The notes below the pieces were generated by a model. The model saw only the letters and a list, made by a program, of their open reading frames with translations. It made no database searches and was not told the DNA's origin. From the NCBI GenBank assembly GCA_002423435.1, contig DIWE01000016.1, positions 3,565 through 67,564 of the forward strand: DNA of 64,000 nt, in the 5' to 3' direction. Position 1 is the stretch's first letter. Each line of letters opens with the position of its first letter. Positions 44,863-54,468 of this stretch are shown here, in pieces. Source of the DNA: Clostridiales bacterium UBA6114 (GTDB taxonomy: Bacteria; Bacillota; Clostridia; Oscillospirales; Butyricicoccaceae). Made by a program: the position numbers and the translations under genes.

Positions 44863-45912
44863 ATGAACGAAGGAGTTTTTTATAGAATCGCTGTCAAGAA
44901 GCAGGCAAGAACGCTGGTTTTGAAGAATCTCATCAAATGCTGCGGGATTGCGTTGATTTACCTGGTGATCAATTTTTCGCTGACTTTACTTCAGGTCCCG
45001 ATCGAGGACCAATTGAGCACATCCGGGGACTTGCCCTATGCGACGGATATTTTTTTGACATTGCTCCCCGCTTTGATGACCTTTGTCGAGCTTCTGATCC
45101 TGTCGCCCGTCTCGATTGGATTTTTTGAATTTTGCATGCGCCTGTGCGACGGGAAGCCGGTCTCTGTGGGCGATCTTTTTCTTTGGTTCGGCGAGGGGAA
45201 GCGGTACTGGAAAGCGCTTCTGATTTATTTTGAGTTTACCGCCGTAACTCTCCTGATTTCGCTGGCGGCGCTTTTGCTGCCGGGAGCCGCGTTTTTCTAT
45301 TGCATCCAGGCGGGATATGACAGCCTTTTATATCTTGTGGTTCCCGTAATGCTTGTGATTACGGTCTTCTTGTGCGCTATGCTTCTTACTTACTTCCCCG
45401 GAATGTTTATACTGGCGGAAAACCCGGAAAGAAAGCCGTGGTCCTGCCTTAAGGAGTCGAGAAAGCTGTTTAAGCACCGGAAATGGGATTTCTTCTTCTT
45501 GAACTTAAGCTTTTTCGGATGGTTCTTCCTGGTCGTGATGTTCGGATCGGTCGCGTCGGAGATGGTATTTGTAAACTATGGGTTTATAAGCTCAACCATT
45601 GATCTGACGAATATTCCCGTCGCGGTCAGGGCAAGCGCCACCGTGGCCACCTTTGTCGGGTCTGGGCTTTTGCTCCTCTATGTCATGCCGTATTTTTTCA
45701 CCTCAATGGCCTACTACATCAAAGGCGTGCAAAACCCGAATCTTTTCCATATCTCCGTGCCGGGGTGGCGCGATTATAAAAATCAGAATCCCGATCACAA
45801 TCCTTTCGGCAGGCGGGACGGCAATGACGATTCGGGGGTCTCCCCGGGCGAGGGCAGCCCGTCGGGGGATCAGGGCCGGGACAATCAGGACCAAGGTAAT
45901 CGCGGGGACTGA
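44863..45912 (+). CDS. DUF975-family membrane protein
   Basis: A 349-residue integral membrane protein with about six helices. The pattern (SPVSIGFFEFCMRLCDGKPV, then CLKESRKLFKHRKWDFFFLN) fits DUF975. The C-terminal about 45 residues are hydrophilic and rich in Gly/Asp/Asn. No function is established for the family. It probably shares the VanW transcript and ends in a terminator. Confidence 0.75.
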   Translation: MNEGVFYRIAVKKQARTLVLKNLIKCCGIALIYLVINFSLTLLQVPIEDQLSTSGDLPYATDIFLTLLPALMTFVELLILSPVSIGFFEFCMRLCDGKPVSVGDLFLWFGEGKRYWKALLIYFEFTAVTLLISLAALLLPGAAFFYCIQAGYDSLLYLVVPVMLVITVFLCAMLLTYFPGMFILAENPERKPWSCLKESRKLFKHRKWDFFFLNLSFFGWFFLVVMFGSVASEMVFVNYGFISSTIDLTNIPVAVRASATVATFVGSGLLLLYVMPYFFTSMAYYIKGVQNPNLFHISVPGWRDYKNQNPDHNPFGRRDGNDDSGVSPGEGSPSGDQGRDNQDQGNRGD

Positions 45913-45930
45913 AAGTGAATTAGGAACTGA

Positions 45931-45962
45931 AAGATTGCGGGACTTTCCCCGCAATCTTTATT
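45931..45962 (+). terminator. Terminator of the VanW/DUF975 unit
   Basis: AAGATTGCGGG and CCCGCAATCTT pair across 6 nt, followed by TATT. Confidence 0.75.
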
Positions 45963-45989
45963 GATAGAAGGCGGCAATCGGTATATAAT
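45961..45989 (+). promoter_or_regulatory. Promoter of metG
   Basis: TTGATA and TATAAT with a 17-nt spacer, starting at the end of the preceding terminator. Confidence 0.65.
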
Positions 45990-46055
45990 AAAAATAATTG
46001 TTTTCAGGCATTGGGGAATCCGGCGGCGTTGCCGGAGGATGGGAGGACACCATAA

Positions 46056-48014
46056 ATGGGAAAGGGCACCTACTATATCACAACGGCGATTGCCTATACG
46101 TCGGGAAAGCCGCATATCGGAAACACCTATGAGATCGTGCTGGCCGATTCGATCGCCCGGTTTAAGAGGCTTTTGGGCTACGACGTCTATTTCCAGACGG
46201 GAACCGACGAGCACGGCCAGAAAATAGAGCTCAAGGCAGCCGAAAAAGGCGTTTCGCCAAAGGAGTATGTCGACGGTATCGCGTCCGAGATCAAACGGAT
46301 CTGGGATATGATGAACACGACCTACGACCGCTTTGTGAGAACGACCGACCCGTCGCATGAGGTAAAGATCCAGAAGATTTTCAAAAAGCTTTATGAGCAG
46401 GGCGATATCTACAAGGGCTATTACGAGGGGCTCTACTGCACCCCCTGCGAGGCTTTTTTCACCGAGGCGCAGCTGGTTGACGGGAAATGTCCCGACTGCG
46501 GCCGCGAGGTGAAAAAGGCGAAGGAGGAAGCCTATTTCTTCCGGATGTCCAAATACGCGGACAGGCTGATCAAATATATCGAGGACAACCCGACGTTTAT
46601 CCAGCCGGAATCGCGCAAAAATGAAATGCTCAACAACTTCTTAAAGCCGGGACTGCAGGACCTGTGCGTGTCGCGCACCTCGTTTTCCTGGGGCATCCCG
46701 GTCGACTTTGATAAAAAACACATCGTCTACGTCTGGATCGACGCGCTTGCAAACTATATCACGTTTTTAGGCTACGACCCCGACGGGAATCCGGACGAAA
46801 AATATCGGAAATACTGGCCGGCCGACGTCCATCTGATCGGAAAGGACATTCTGCGCTTCCACACGATTTACTGGCCGATCCTCCTGATGGCCCTTCATGA
46901 GCCGCTGCCGAAGCAGGTGTTCGGCCATCCGTGGCTCTTGGTCGGCGACGGCAAAATGTCGAAGTCCAAAGGAAACGTCATTTACGCCGACGATCTGATC
47001 TCCTATTTTTCCGTCGACGCGGTGCGCTATTATGTTCTTCATGAGATGCCGTTTGCCTCCGACGGGACGATCACTTACGAGCTGATGATCGAACGCGTAA
47101 ATTCCGACCTCGCGAATATTCTGGGAAATCTCGTAAACCGCACGATCGCCATGTCCGAGCGCTATTTCGGCGGCAAGGTCCAGTCTCCCTCGGAGCCGGA
47201 GGAAATCGATTCGGAGCTTCGCGCCCTCGCGCTCGACACCCCGAAACGCGTCGAGGCGAAAATGGAAGAGCTTCGCATTGCCGACGCGATCGACGAAATT
47301 TTTGCACTTTTGCGGCGCAGCAACAAATATATTGATGAGACCGCCCCGTGGATTCTCGCGAAGGACCCGGCAAAACAGGGCCGCCTCGGCACGGTTTTAT
47401 ACAACCTGCTCGAGTCCATCCGGATTGCCGCGGTGCTTTTGGAACCGTTCTTGCCGGAAACCGCCCAAAGCATCTATAAGCAGCTGGGCACAAAGGCGGT
47501 GTCCTTTGAAAGCCTGTCGTCCTTCGACGGGATGAAGCCGGGGAACCCGACGGGCAAGGCAGAGATCCTCTTTACCAGAATCGACCTGAAGAAGAAGATC
47601 GGTGAGATCGACGAAATCCTGGAGAACAAGGCGGCGGCAAAGGGCGATGTAAAGGCTGCGGCCGATACAGCTGCGGCGTCCGCCGAGGGCATCGCGCAGA
47701 TCACCATCGAGGATTTCGCAAAGGTCGAGCTTCGCGTCGCGAAGGTCCTCGCCTGCGAGCCGGTCCCGAAATCGGACAAGCTCTTAAAGCTTCAGCTCGG
47801 TATGGGGACGGAAACACGCCAGGTGGTGTCGGGCATCGCGAAATTTTACAGGCCGGAGGACCTTGTCGGCCGCAATCTGATCCTCGTGTACAACTTAAAG
47901 CCGGCGAAGCTCAGAGGGGTCGAAAGCGAGGGCATGATTCTGGCTGCCGATTCCGAGGGCTCGATCAGGGTCGTTTTCGCCGACGACGCGGCTCCGGGCT
48001 CAAAGGTGCGATAA
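46056..48014 (+). CDS. metG: Methionyl-tRNA synthetase
   Basis: A 652-residue class I synthetase. The HIGH-like motif is PHIGNTYEIV and KMSKS is in DGKMSKSKGNVI. Two Cys pairs (CTPC and CPDC) form the zinc knuckle. The C-terminal about 110 residues are a tRNA-binding OB domain (EDFAKVELRVAKVLACEPV), as in dimeric MetRS. GGGAGG lies 9 nt before the ATG. The tatD gene follows by 47 nt, a common neighbour. Confidence 0.97.
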   Translation: MGKGTYYITTAIAYTSGKPHIGNTYEIVLADSIARFKRLLGYDVYFQTGTDEHGQKIELKAAEKGVSPKEYVDGIASEIKRIWDMMNTTYDRFVRTTDPSHEVKIQKIFKKLYEQGDIYKGYYEGLYCTPCEAFFTEAQLVDGKCPDCGREVKKAKEEAYFFRMSKYADRLIKYIEDNPTFIQPESRKNEMLNNFLKPGLQDLCVSRTSFSWGIPVDFDKKHIVYVWIDALANYITFLGYDPDGNPDEKYRKYWPADVHLIGKDILRFHTIYWPILLMALHEPLPKQVFGHPWLLVGDGKMSKSKGNVIYADDLISYFSVDAVRYYVLHEMPFASDGTITYELMIERVNSDLANILGNLVNRTIAMSERYFGGKVQSPSEPEEIDSELRALALDTPKRVEAKMEELRIADAIDEIFALLRRSNKYIDETAPWILAKDPAKQGRLGTVLYNLLESIRIAAVLLEPFLPETAQSIYKQLGTKAVSFESLSSFDGMKPGNPTGKAEILFTRIDLKKKIGEIDEILENKAAAKGDVKAAADTAAASAEGIAQITIEDFAKVELRVAKVLACEPVPKSDKLLKLQLGMGTETRQVVSGIAKFYRPEDLVGRNLILVYNLKPAKLRGVESEGMILAADSEGSIRVVFADDAAPGSKVR

Positions 48015-48061
48015 TACTTCAAAACGAATCTGAGCAAAAAAAACAGTGCGGGGAGCTTACG

Positions 48062-48838
48062 ATGTTTTTCGATACCCATGCCCATCTGATCGACGAGGCT
48101 TATGACAACGACCGCGAGCAGCTGATCCGCTCATTAAAGGACGAGGGCGTTACGCTTTTGCTGAGCGCTGCGTGCAGTGCGCGTGAGTCGCGCGCATCCG
48201 TCGCCCTCGCCGGGCAGTACGACTTCATCTATTCCTCCGTCGGGGTGCATCCGCACGACAGCGCCTCGATGCAGGAGGGCGACCTCCGGGAAATCGCGTC
48301 GCTCGCGGGGGATAAAAAGGCGGTCGCGATCGGCGAGATCGGCCTCGACTACCATTACGATTTTTCGCCGCGGGATGTGCAGAAGGCGCGCTTTGAGGAA
48401 CAGATGGCCCTCGCGCGGGAGCTTCATTTGCCGGTTGTCATCCACGACCGGGAGGCGCACGAGGACACGCTGGAAATCATCCGAAGAATCCGGGTCGAAC
48501 GGGGCGTGTTCCACTGCTATTCGGGCAGCCTCGAGATGGCGAAGGAGCTCGTAAGGCTCGGCTACTGCCTGTCGTTTACCGGCGCCATTACGTTTAAGAA
48601 CGCGCGCCGGGCGCATGAGGTCATCCGTTGGCTGCCGCAGGACAGGATCATGATCGAAACCGACTCGCCTTATCTTACCCCGGAGCCCTTCCGGGGCAAA
48701 CGCAACGACCCGTCAAAGGTGCGCCTGGTCGCCGAAAAAATCGCCGAGATCAGGGAAAGCACCCTGCAGGAGGTCGCGGCGCTCACCATGAAAAACGGGC
48801 TTGAATTTTTTAATATCCGAGGTCCTATCAATGGATAA
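48062..48838 (+). CDS. tatD: TatD-family metal-dependent DNase
   Basis: A 258-residue TIM-barrel hydrolase. Metal ligands are visible: FDTHAHLID (two His), GEIGLDYHYDFS (Glu), VVIHDREAHED (His), FHCYSGS (His) and IETDSPYLTPEP (Asp). TatD proteins are 3'-5' DNA exonucleases linked to repair. It overlaps the next radical SAM gene by 8 nt. Confidence 0.94.
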   Translation: MFFDTHAHLIDEAYDNDREQLIRSLKDEGVTLLLSAACSARESRASVALAGQYDFIYSSVGVHPHDSASMQEGDLREIASLAGDKKAVAIGEIGLDYHYDFSPRDVQKARFEEQMALARELHLPVVIHDREAHEDTLEIIRRIRVERGVFHCYSGSLEMAKELVRLGYCLSFTGAITFKNARRAHEVIRWLPQDRIMIETDSPYLTPEPFRGKRNDPSKVRLVAEKIAEIRESTLQEVAALTMKNGLEFFNIRGPING

Positions 48839-49433
48839 ACTGACTTACCGGGTCGGCGGCGGTCTTTATGTGAACCTGACCAACCGCTGCACGATGAACT
48901 GCACATTTTGTATCCGCTCGCACCACAAGGGCGTCGGCGACGCGCCGACGCTCTGGCTCTCGAAGGAGCATCCGAGGGAGGAGATCCTCGAGGATATCAT
49001 AAGCCAGAACCCCGCACGCTTTGACGAGATCGTCTTTTGCGGCTTCGGGGAGCCGACCGAACGGCTCTGCGACATGCTCTGGATTTGCTCCGAGCTTAAA
49101 AAAAGCGAAAACGCCCCGAAAACGCGGGTCAATACGAACGGACACGCGTCCCTGATCGCGGGAAAGGACGTCGCGCCGCTTTTTTCCGGGCTTCTGGACG
49201 CCGTCTCCATTTCCTTAAACGCGCCGACGGCGGAGGAATATGTATCTCTCTGCCGCCCGGAAGCGGGGGAGCAGGCGTTTTACGCCATGCTCGATTTTGC
49301 CGAAAAGGTAAAAAAATTTGTGCCGGACACCGTATTGAGCGTCGTGGATATCTTAGGCCCCCGGAAGCTCACGCAGTGCAGAGCGTTCTGCGACCGGATC
49401 GGCGTCCCGCTAAGGGTCAGGCATTATACGTAA
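48831..49433 (+). CDS. TatD-linked radical SAM protein
   Basis: A 200-residue short radical SAM enzyme. The cluster motif is CTMNCTFC (C-x3-C-x2-C), followed by the SAM region VFCGFGEPTERL. GAGG lies before the ATG at 48831, inside the tatD end. A family of small radical SAM proteins next to tatD is known, with unknown substrate. There is no auxiliary-cluster domain. The tight overlap suggests a shared function with TatD. Confidence 0.88.
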   Translation: MDKLTYRVGGGLYVNLTNRCTMNCTFCIRSHHKGVGDAPTLWLSKEHPREEILEDIISQNPARFDEIVFCGFGEPTERLCDMLWICSELKKSENAPKTRVNTNGHASLIAGKDVAPLFSGLLDAVSISLNAPTAEEYVSLCRPEAGEQAFYAMLDFAEKVKKFVPDTVLSVVDILGPRKLTQCRAFCDRIGVPLRVRHYT

Positions 49434-49513
49434 ACTGCTTCAAGGCAAATTTGAGGATTTGCTTTGATAACCGATTTACCCGCCGTAACAAGAGTGCCCC
49501 GACTGCTTATGAC

Positions 49514-49553
49514 GGGGCTGCCCTGAAAACTTTCAGGGCAGCCCCCGTTTTAT
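49514..49553 (+). terminator. Terminator of the metG-tatD-radical SAM unit
   Basis: GGGGCTGCCCTGAAA and TTTCAGGGCAGCCCC form a perfect 15-bp stem with a 2-nt centre, followed by CGTTTT. It separates convergent genes. Confidence 0.85.
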
Positions 49554-49567
49554 GAAAAAAACCGCCG

Positions 49568-50695
49568 TTATATCTTGTATTCCTGGAAATCGAAGACGGA
49601 GGAAAGTTCCAATAAGAGCGGTGAAAAGCCGCAGTTTGGGTCGCTGGGCGGCGACGGGGAGGCCGTCTTTTGCGGCAGATTGCCCGGCAGCGACAGGGTG
49701 ACGGCCGTTCCTTCGTTTTCGTTGCTTTCGAGCATGACCGAGCCATGGTGCAGCTCTAAAATGGCGCGCGCGATGGCAAGCCCGAACCCGGCGCCCTGTT
49801 CTTTTTTCAGATCGGGAGGGGGCGGCGAGGTGTAACGGGAAAAAACATAGGGAAGCTCCGCTTCGGAGATTCCGCAGCCGCTGTCCGCGATCCGGATGAT
49901 GATTTTATCCCCCTGTTGTTTCAGATGAAGGGAGATGGAGTCGTCTCTTTTTGTATGCATCAGGGAGTTTGAAAAGATATTCAGGATTGCCCGTTCGAGC
50001 TTCTCCGGGTCGAAATTGCAGGTCAGCGGCGCGCTTAGATACGTTGCGGTCAGCTGGATTCCGCGTTTTTCGCAGCAGGGGGAGAGCTTTTTCACAAGGG
50101 CCTCGCAAAAGGCCGAAATATCGACGGGCCTTGTACAAAGCGCCCACTTTTTCTGCGAGTTTTTGTGCAGGTCCGAGATATTGTTGACCAGCCGCAGCAG
50201 GCGGTGAAGGTTGTGATTTATGGTAAAGAGCGCGCGCGAGCGTTTTTCCTCGGTTAAACCGGGCGATTTCAGCACCGAAAGCGCCGAGAACAGAGACGAA
50301 ATAGATTCCCGGAACTCGTGGTCGACGCTCAGCGAATATTCCGAGAACGTCTCCTTCGGCTTTGTGTCCGGGGAGGTATGCACCGTGATGACAAGATAGC
50401 CGATGCACGGGAGCATGGACAGGATTAAACGGGAATCGTTGCACTCCGCCTGCAGGGTGAGGGAATTGCCGCAAAATGCCGAGGATATCAGGACCGCGGC
50501 AGATTTGTCGTCAATGATTTCATTTATATTTCTTCCGGTAATATCCGAGAGGAAGAATTCCTTCGCTTTGTGGCTTGCAAAAAGGATCCGGCCGGATGCG
50601 GAAGTTACAACCAAATTTTCATCAAAAGAGCCGAGCAGCTCTAGTATCTTTACGATAGATGCGGCATCAGCCGCGGGATATTCTGTATCCGCCAC
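49568..50695 (-). CDS. Orphan sensor histidine kinase with PAS-like domain
   Basis: A 375-residue soluble kinase. Residues about 15-110 resemble a PAS domain (DENLVVTSASGRILFASHKA). The H-box is SVDHEFRESIS with His126. The ATPase domain has NIFSNSLMHTK, DSGCGISEAELP and GAGFGLAIARA. There is no transmembrane segment, so it senses an internal signal. A C-terminal tail of about 35 residues follows the catalytic domain and is not recognised. No response regulator is next to it; it diverges from gap. Confidence 0.88.
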   Translation of the reverse strand: MADTEYPAADAASIVKILELLGSFDENLVVTSASGRILFASHKAKEFFLSDITGRNINEIIDDKSAAVLISSAFCGNSLTLQAECNDSRLILSMLPCIGYLVITVHTSPDTKPKETFSEYSLSVDHEFRESISSLFSALSVLKSPGLTEEKRSRALFTINHNLHRLLRLVNNISDLHKNSQKKWALCTRPVDISAFCEALVKKLSPCCEKRGIQLTATYLSAPLTCNFDPEKLERAILNIFSNSLMHTKRDDSISLHLKQQGDKIIIRIADSGCGISEAELPYVFSRYTSPPPPDLKKEQGAGFGLAIARAILELHHGSVMLESNENEGTAVTLSLPGNLPQKTASPSPPSDPNCGFSPLLLELSSVFDFQEYKI

Positions 50696-50850
50696 TTTTT
50701 TTCACCTGCCTGGGTATAATATGGGGGGAACCGACGGTTTTCGCGTATATTTGTCCGGTTGCGGGATATTCTATTTTCGAGCATCAAAGCCTGCAAATTT
50801 TCAAAAATGCCACAACGAAGGAGAAATCTTTCATTTTTTAAACTTGCCGC

Positions 50851-50879
50851 TTGTCTGATAAAAACATCTGGTGTATAAT
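50851..50879 (+). promoter_or_regulatory. Promoter of gap
   Basis: TTGTCT and TATAAT with a 17-nt spacer, 42 nt before the GTG. Confidence 0.65.
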
Positions 50880-50920
50880 ATTCTTGTCACGTTTTTAACT
50901 AATTAAAGGAGGAAATTTCT

Positions 50921-51931
50921 GTGAGCACTCGAGTAGGCATTAATGGGTTCGGGCGGATAGGGCGATTGGTTTTTCGCGCGGGCATTAACAAACCGGATAT
51001 TGAATTTGTGGGTATCAACGACCCGTTTATGACCCCCGACTATATGGCTTATATGCTGAAGTACGATACAATACACGGAAAATTCGACGGCGAGGTCTCT
51101 TTTGACGATACATCGATCACCGTCAACGGCAAAAAAATCCAGTTCTTTTCCTGCAAGGATCCGTCCGAGATCCCCTGGGGAAAAGTCGGGGCGGATTATA
51201 TCGTGGAGTCGACCGGAGTCTTTACAACCACGGAAAAAGCCCAGGCGCATCTTGCCGGAGGCGCGAAAAAAGTCGTAATTTCAGCGCCCAGCGCGGACGC
51301 GCCGATGTTCGTTATGGGGGTCAATAACGATAAATATGTAAAGGATATGAAGGTTGTTTCCAACGCATCCTGCACCACAAACTGCCTCGCTCCGCTTGCA
51401 AAGGTCATTCACGACCATTTCGGGATTGTCGACGGACTGATGACGACCGTCCATTCGACAACGAGCACGCAGAAAACGGTCGATTCCCCGTCAAAGAAGG
51501 ACTGGAGAGGCGGCAGGGCTGCGGCGGGCAATATCATACCGAGCTCGACGGGCGCCGCGAAGGCGGTCGGAAAAGTCATTCCCGAGTTAAACGGAAAGCT
51601 TACCGGCATGTCGTTTCGTGTACCGACGCTGGACGTTTCCGTTGTCGACCTGACCGTAAATCTTGCAAAGTCCGTTACCTATGAAGAAATCTGCGCCGCG
51701 GTCAAGAAGGAATCCGAGGGAGCGCTCAAGGGAATTTTGGGCTATACGGAGGACGATGTCGTCTCTTCCGACTTTATCCACGATCCGCGCACTTCCATTT
51801 TTGACAAAAAGGCGGGCATTGCGCTGACCGATAAATTTGTCAAGCTGGTTTCCTGGTATGACAACGAATGGGGTTATTCCAACAAGGTCCTCGATCTGAT
51901 CTGCCATATGTCGAAGGTCGATAACGCATAA
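50921..51931 (+). CDS. gap: Glyceraldehyde-3-phosphate dehydrogenase
   Basis: A 336-residue GAPDH that oxidises glyceraldehyde-3-phosphate to 1,3-bisphosphoglycerate with NAD+ in glycolysis. The NAD site is GINGFGRIGRLVFR, the catalytic Cys151 is in SNASCTTNCLAPLAK and DNEWGYSNKV ends the core. It starts at a GTG with AAGGAGG 8 nt upstream. It is a single-gene unit with its own promoter and terminator. Confidence 0.97.
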   Translation: MSTRVGINGFGRIGRLVFRAGINKPDIEFVGINDPFMTPDYMAYMLKYDTIHGKFDGEVSFDDTSITVNGKKIQFFSCKDPSEIPWGKVGADYIVESTGVFTTTEKAQAHLAGGAKKVVISAPSADAPMFVMGVNNDKYVKDMKVVSNASCTTNCLAPLAKVIHDHFGIVDGLMTTVHSTTSTQKTVDSPSKKDWRGGRAAAGNIIPSSTGAAKAVGKVIPELNGKLTGMSFRVPTLDVSVVDLTVNLAKSVTYEEICAAVKKESEGALKGILGYTEDDVVSSDFIHDPRTSIFDKKAGIALTDKFVKLVSWYDNEWGYSNKVLDLICHMSKVDNA

Positions 51932-51959
51932 GAAATCAGGATATACTTTTCGAAAGAGC

Positions 51960-51987
51960 GTCTGCGGTTTTCCGCAGACCTTTTTTT
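51960..51987 (+). terminator. Terminator of gap
   Basis: GTCTGCGG, loop TTTT, CCGCAGAC, then C and seven T. Confidence 0.9.
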
Positions 51988-52197
51988 GTCTGCGGGGAAG
52001 GTAGCGGGTGACGCTCACCATTTTTATGATATGAGAAATTTTAAAACTGTTTAACGGCAAAGCGCGAGGGTCTCGCGATGCCCCGAGTGTAATATTAGCA
52101 ATCGGGGATTTTTTTTCGTCAATTGGAAATATTCGCAGAAATTAAATATTTAAAAAGGGGGAAAACTTTTTTATGGGTTAATGAAGGAGCGATTTTG

Positions 52198-53937
52198 ATG
52201 CGGAAGGTTTTTATCATACTCGGTGCGTTACTTATCATCTCGCTGGCGGCGGGAGGCGCGCTTTTTGTCTCTTCCAAGGACCGGATCCTTTCAGGTTATC
52301 AGGAAAAAAGGGGCGCGTCGGCGGAAAAAAAGGAGGACTACCTGAAGGCCGCTGAATCTTATCAGAAAGCGCTTGCGTACGATTCCGGCCAGATCGGCGC
52401 GAGGCTCGGGCTTTGCAGGGTTTATCTCGCACAAAACGATTTTGAATCGGCGGAGAAAACCTATTTGGACGGTATCGGGCAGGTGTCGGACAGCACCGAG
52501 CTTTATATCGGCCTTTCGTCGGCATATGTGATGCAAAATAAGCTGTATGAGGCGTCGCAGCTGATAAACAACATTCAGAGCGATTATGTAAGAGTCAAAA
52601 TCGGATCGATGCGCCCGAAGCCTCCCGAGTTCTCTCCCGCGCCGGGCAGGTACAACCGGCGCGTGGAAGTCGAAATCAAAGGAAGCGGGCAGGAAACCTG
52701 TTATTACTCGCTGGGCGGCGACCTAAAGGATGCAAAGCCGTATTCGGGCGTGCTGTCGCTTGAAACCGGGCAGACCGTGATCTCGGCCGTGAGCGTGTCG
52801 GAGGACGGGCTGGTGAGCGACGTGACAACCGGGCAGTACGCCCTTGACAGGATCGTCGAAAGGGCCTACTTCGACGATCCCGCGATTGAGGCGATGGCAA
52901 GGGAGGCGCTTAGTAAGCCTTCGGGCACGTTTATGACCGACGAGCTTTGGGCGGTAAGGTCGCTTTCCAACGTGTCGAAGGACGGGAAGATCCTGGCCGA
53001 CACGATCAAAACCTTAAAAGACCTTTCGTTCTTCCCCGGGCTTGAGGAGTTAAAGCTCTGCCGCATCAAAAACGATATCCCGCTTGAAACAATGCCGGAA
53101 ATGGCGTCAGTCAATTCGCTTACTTTGTCGGATTGTTCGCTTACAAACGATGTTTTCTCAAAGCTTGCCTCGTTGAGCCTGCTCCGCGAGCTCGACCTGT
53201 CGGACAATAAACTCGACCGTTTAGACGGGATCGGGGCGCTTAAAAATCTCGAAAAGCTGAATGTAAGCGGGAATAATATAAGCGACTTAAACGAATTGTC
53301 GTCATTGCCCGAGCTTTCCTACCTTGACGCGGGGGAAAACGCGATACTGGATATCGGCCCGCTCTCCGAACTTAAAAAGCTCGCCTGGCTTTCGATCGCG
53401 GACAACCGCGTAAACGATCTTTCCCCCGTTTTGAACCTCTCAGGGCTTTCATTTCTCGACATTTCGAAAAACGGGATCTCCGACGTGTCCCAGCTTTCCG
53501 GCTTTTCGGGCTTAAAGGGACTTTTGTGCGAGGGCAACGAGATCGAGGACCTGTCCCCGATCGCCGGACTCGAAAATCTTGAGGTGATCGATTTCCAGAA
53601 TAATCGGATTGCAGATATCGACGCACTCGAACCGCTTAAAAAGCTGAAAAGCGTCAATTTAAGCGGGAATTATATCGCGGATCTCTCCGCGCTTTCCGAA
53701 AACGTGCAGATCACGCAGCTGATGATCAGCCGGAACAGATTGAAGGACATCTCTCCGATTGCAAAGCTTGCAAAGCTTGTGTTATTGGACGTGCAGGACA
53801 ACCCGATTGAAGACTATTCGCCGCTTTCGGACTGTGAACAGCTGCAGACTGTTTTTTCCGACCAGCAGATCGAAAACTTGAATCAGGACGCTCTGGTATC
53901 GGGGTCGGTTGAGGGAATGCCGGCGGACGGCGATTAG
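52198..53937 (+). CDS. Membrane-anchored TPR/LRR surface protein
   Basis: A 579-residue protein. It has an N-terminal hydrophobic segment (VFIILGALLIISLAAGGALF), a TPR region (about residues 40-130; KAAESYQKALAYDSGQIGA) and a chitobiase C-terminal-like beta-sandwich (about 145-215; CYYSLGGDLKDAKPYSG). An array of about a dozen 21-22-residue leucine-rich repeats of the internalin type follows (about 270-560; LRELDLSDNKLDRLDGIGAL). GGAG precedes the ATG at 52198. I infer an extracytoplasmic binding protein. It is the gene before spoVAC, though a sporulation role is not shown. Confidence 0.85.
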   Translation: MRKVFIILGALLIISLAAGGALFVSSKDRILSGYQEKRGASAEKKEDYLKAAESYQKALAYDSGQIGARLGLCRVYLAQNDFESAEKTYLDGIGQVSDSTELYIGLSSAYVMQNKLYEASQLINNIQSDYVRVKIGSMRPKPPEFSPAPGRYNRRVEVEIKGSGQETCYYSLGGDLKDAKPYSGVLSLETGQTVISAVSVSEDGLVSDVTTGQYALDRIVERAYFDDPAIEAMAREALSKPSGTFMTDELWAVRSLSNVSKDGKILADTIKTLKDLSFFPGLEELKLCRIKNDIPLETMPEMASVNSLTLSDCSLTNDVFSKLASLSLLRELDLSDNKLDRLDGIGALKNLEKLNVSGNNISDLNELSSLPELSYLDAGENAILDIGPLSELKKLAWLSIADNRVNDLSPVLNLSGLSFLDISKNGISDVSQLSGFSGLKGLLCEGNEIEDLSPIAGLENLEVIDFQNNRIADIDALEPLKKLKSVNLSGNYIADLSALSENVQITQLMISRNRLKDISPIAKLAKLVLLDVQDNPIEDYSPLSDCEQLQTVFSDQQIENLNQDALVSGSVEGMPADGD

Positions 53938-54024
53938 CCCGTGAAGCCCCAAGCTTTCAGTTTGCATAATCATAAAAAGAATGGCAAAAATATCTTAAGG
54001 ATATGGAAAAAGGGGGAAAAAACA

Positions 54025-54468
54025 ATGAAGATAACGGCGGCCGAATATCAGAAGCTGGCCGAGCAGAAATCTCCTCCGTCGCCGATCGTAAAAGACATGG
54101 TCATGGCCTTTCTGGTCGGCGGCGCCATCTGTACGATCGGGCAGGGAATTTTGAATTTGTATATGTATTTCGGCCTTTCGAAAGAGGATGCCGCGACGTC
54201 CGTCTCAATCACGCTGATCTTTGTCGGAGCGCTTCTGACTGGGCTTAAAATCTACGATAAGATCGCGAAATTCGCGGGAGCGGGCACGATCGTGCCGATC
54301 ACCGGCTTTGCCAATTCGATCGTCGCTCCGGCCATGGAATTTAAAAGCGAAGGCTTTATTTTAGGGATGGCGGGCAAGATGTTCGCCATAGCGGGGCCGG
54401 TGCTGGTGTTCGGAATCAGCACATCCATTTTTTACGGAATTATTTTAGTCCTGTTCGGGCTTGCGTAG
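54025..54468 (+). CDS. spoVAC: Stage V sporulation protein AC
   Basis: A 147-residue SpoVAC (SPPSPIVKDMVMAFLVGGAI, then FANSIVAPAMEFKSEG) with about four helices. SpoVAC is a channel-forming part of the SpoVA complex that moves dipicolinic acid across the inner spore membrane. GGGGG precedes the ATG at 54025. Its TAG stop is the first three bases of the 274-bp inverted-repeat element, so insertion may have set the end of the protein. Confidence 0.93.
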   Translation: MKITAAEYQKLAEQKSPPSPIVKDMVMAFLVGGAICTIGQGILNLYMYFGLSKEDAATSVSITLIFVGALLTGLKIYDKIAKFAGAGTIVPITGFANSIVAPAMEFKSEGFILGMAGKMFAIAGPVLVFGISTSIFYGIILVLFGLA

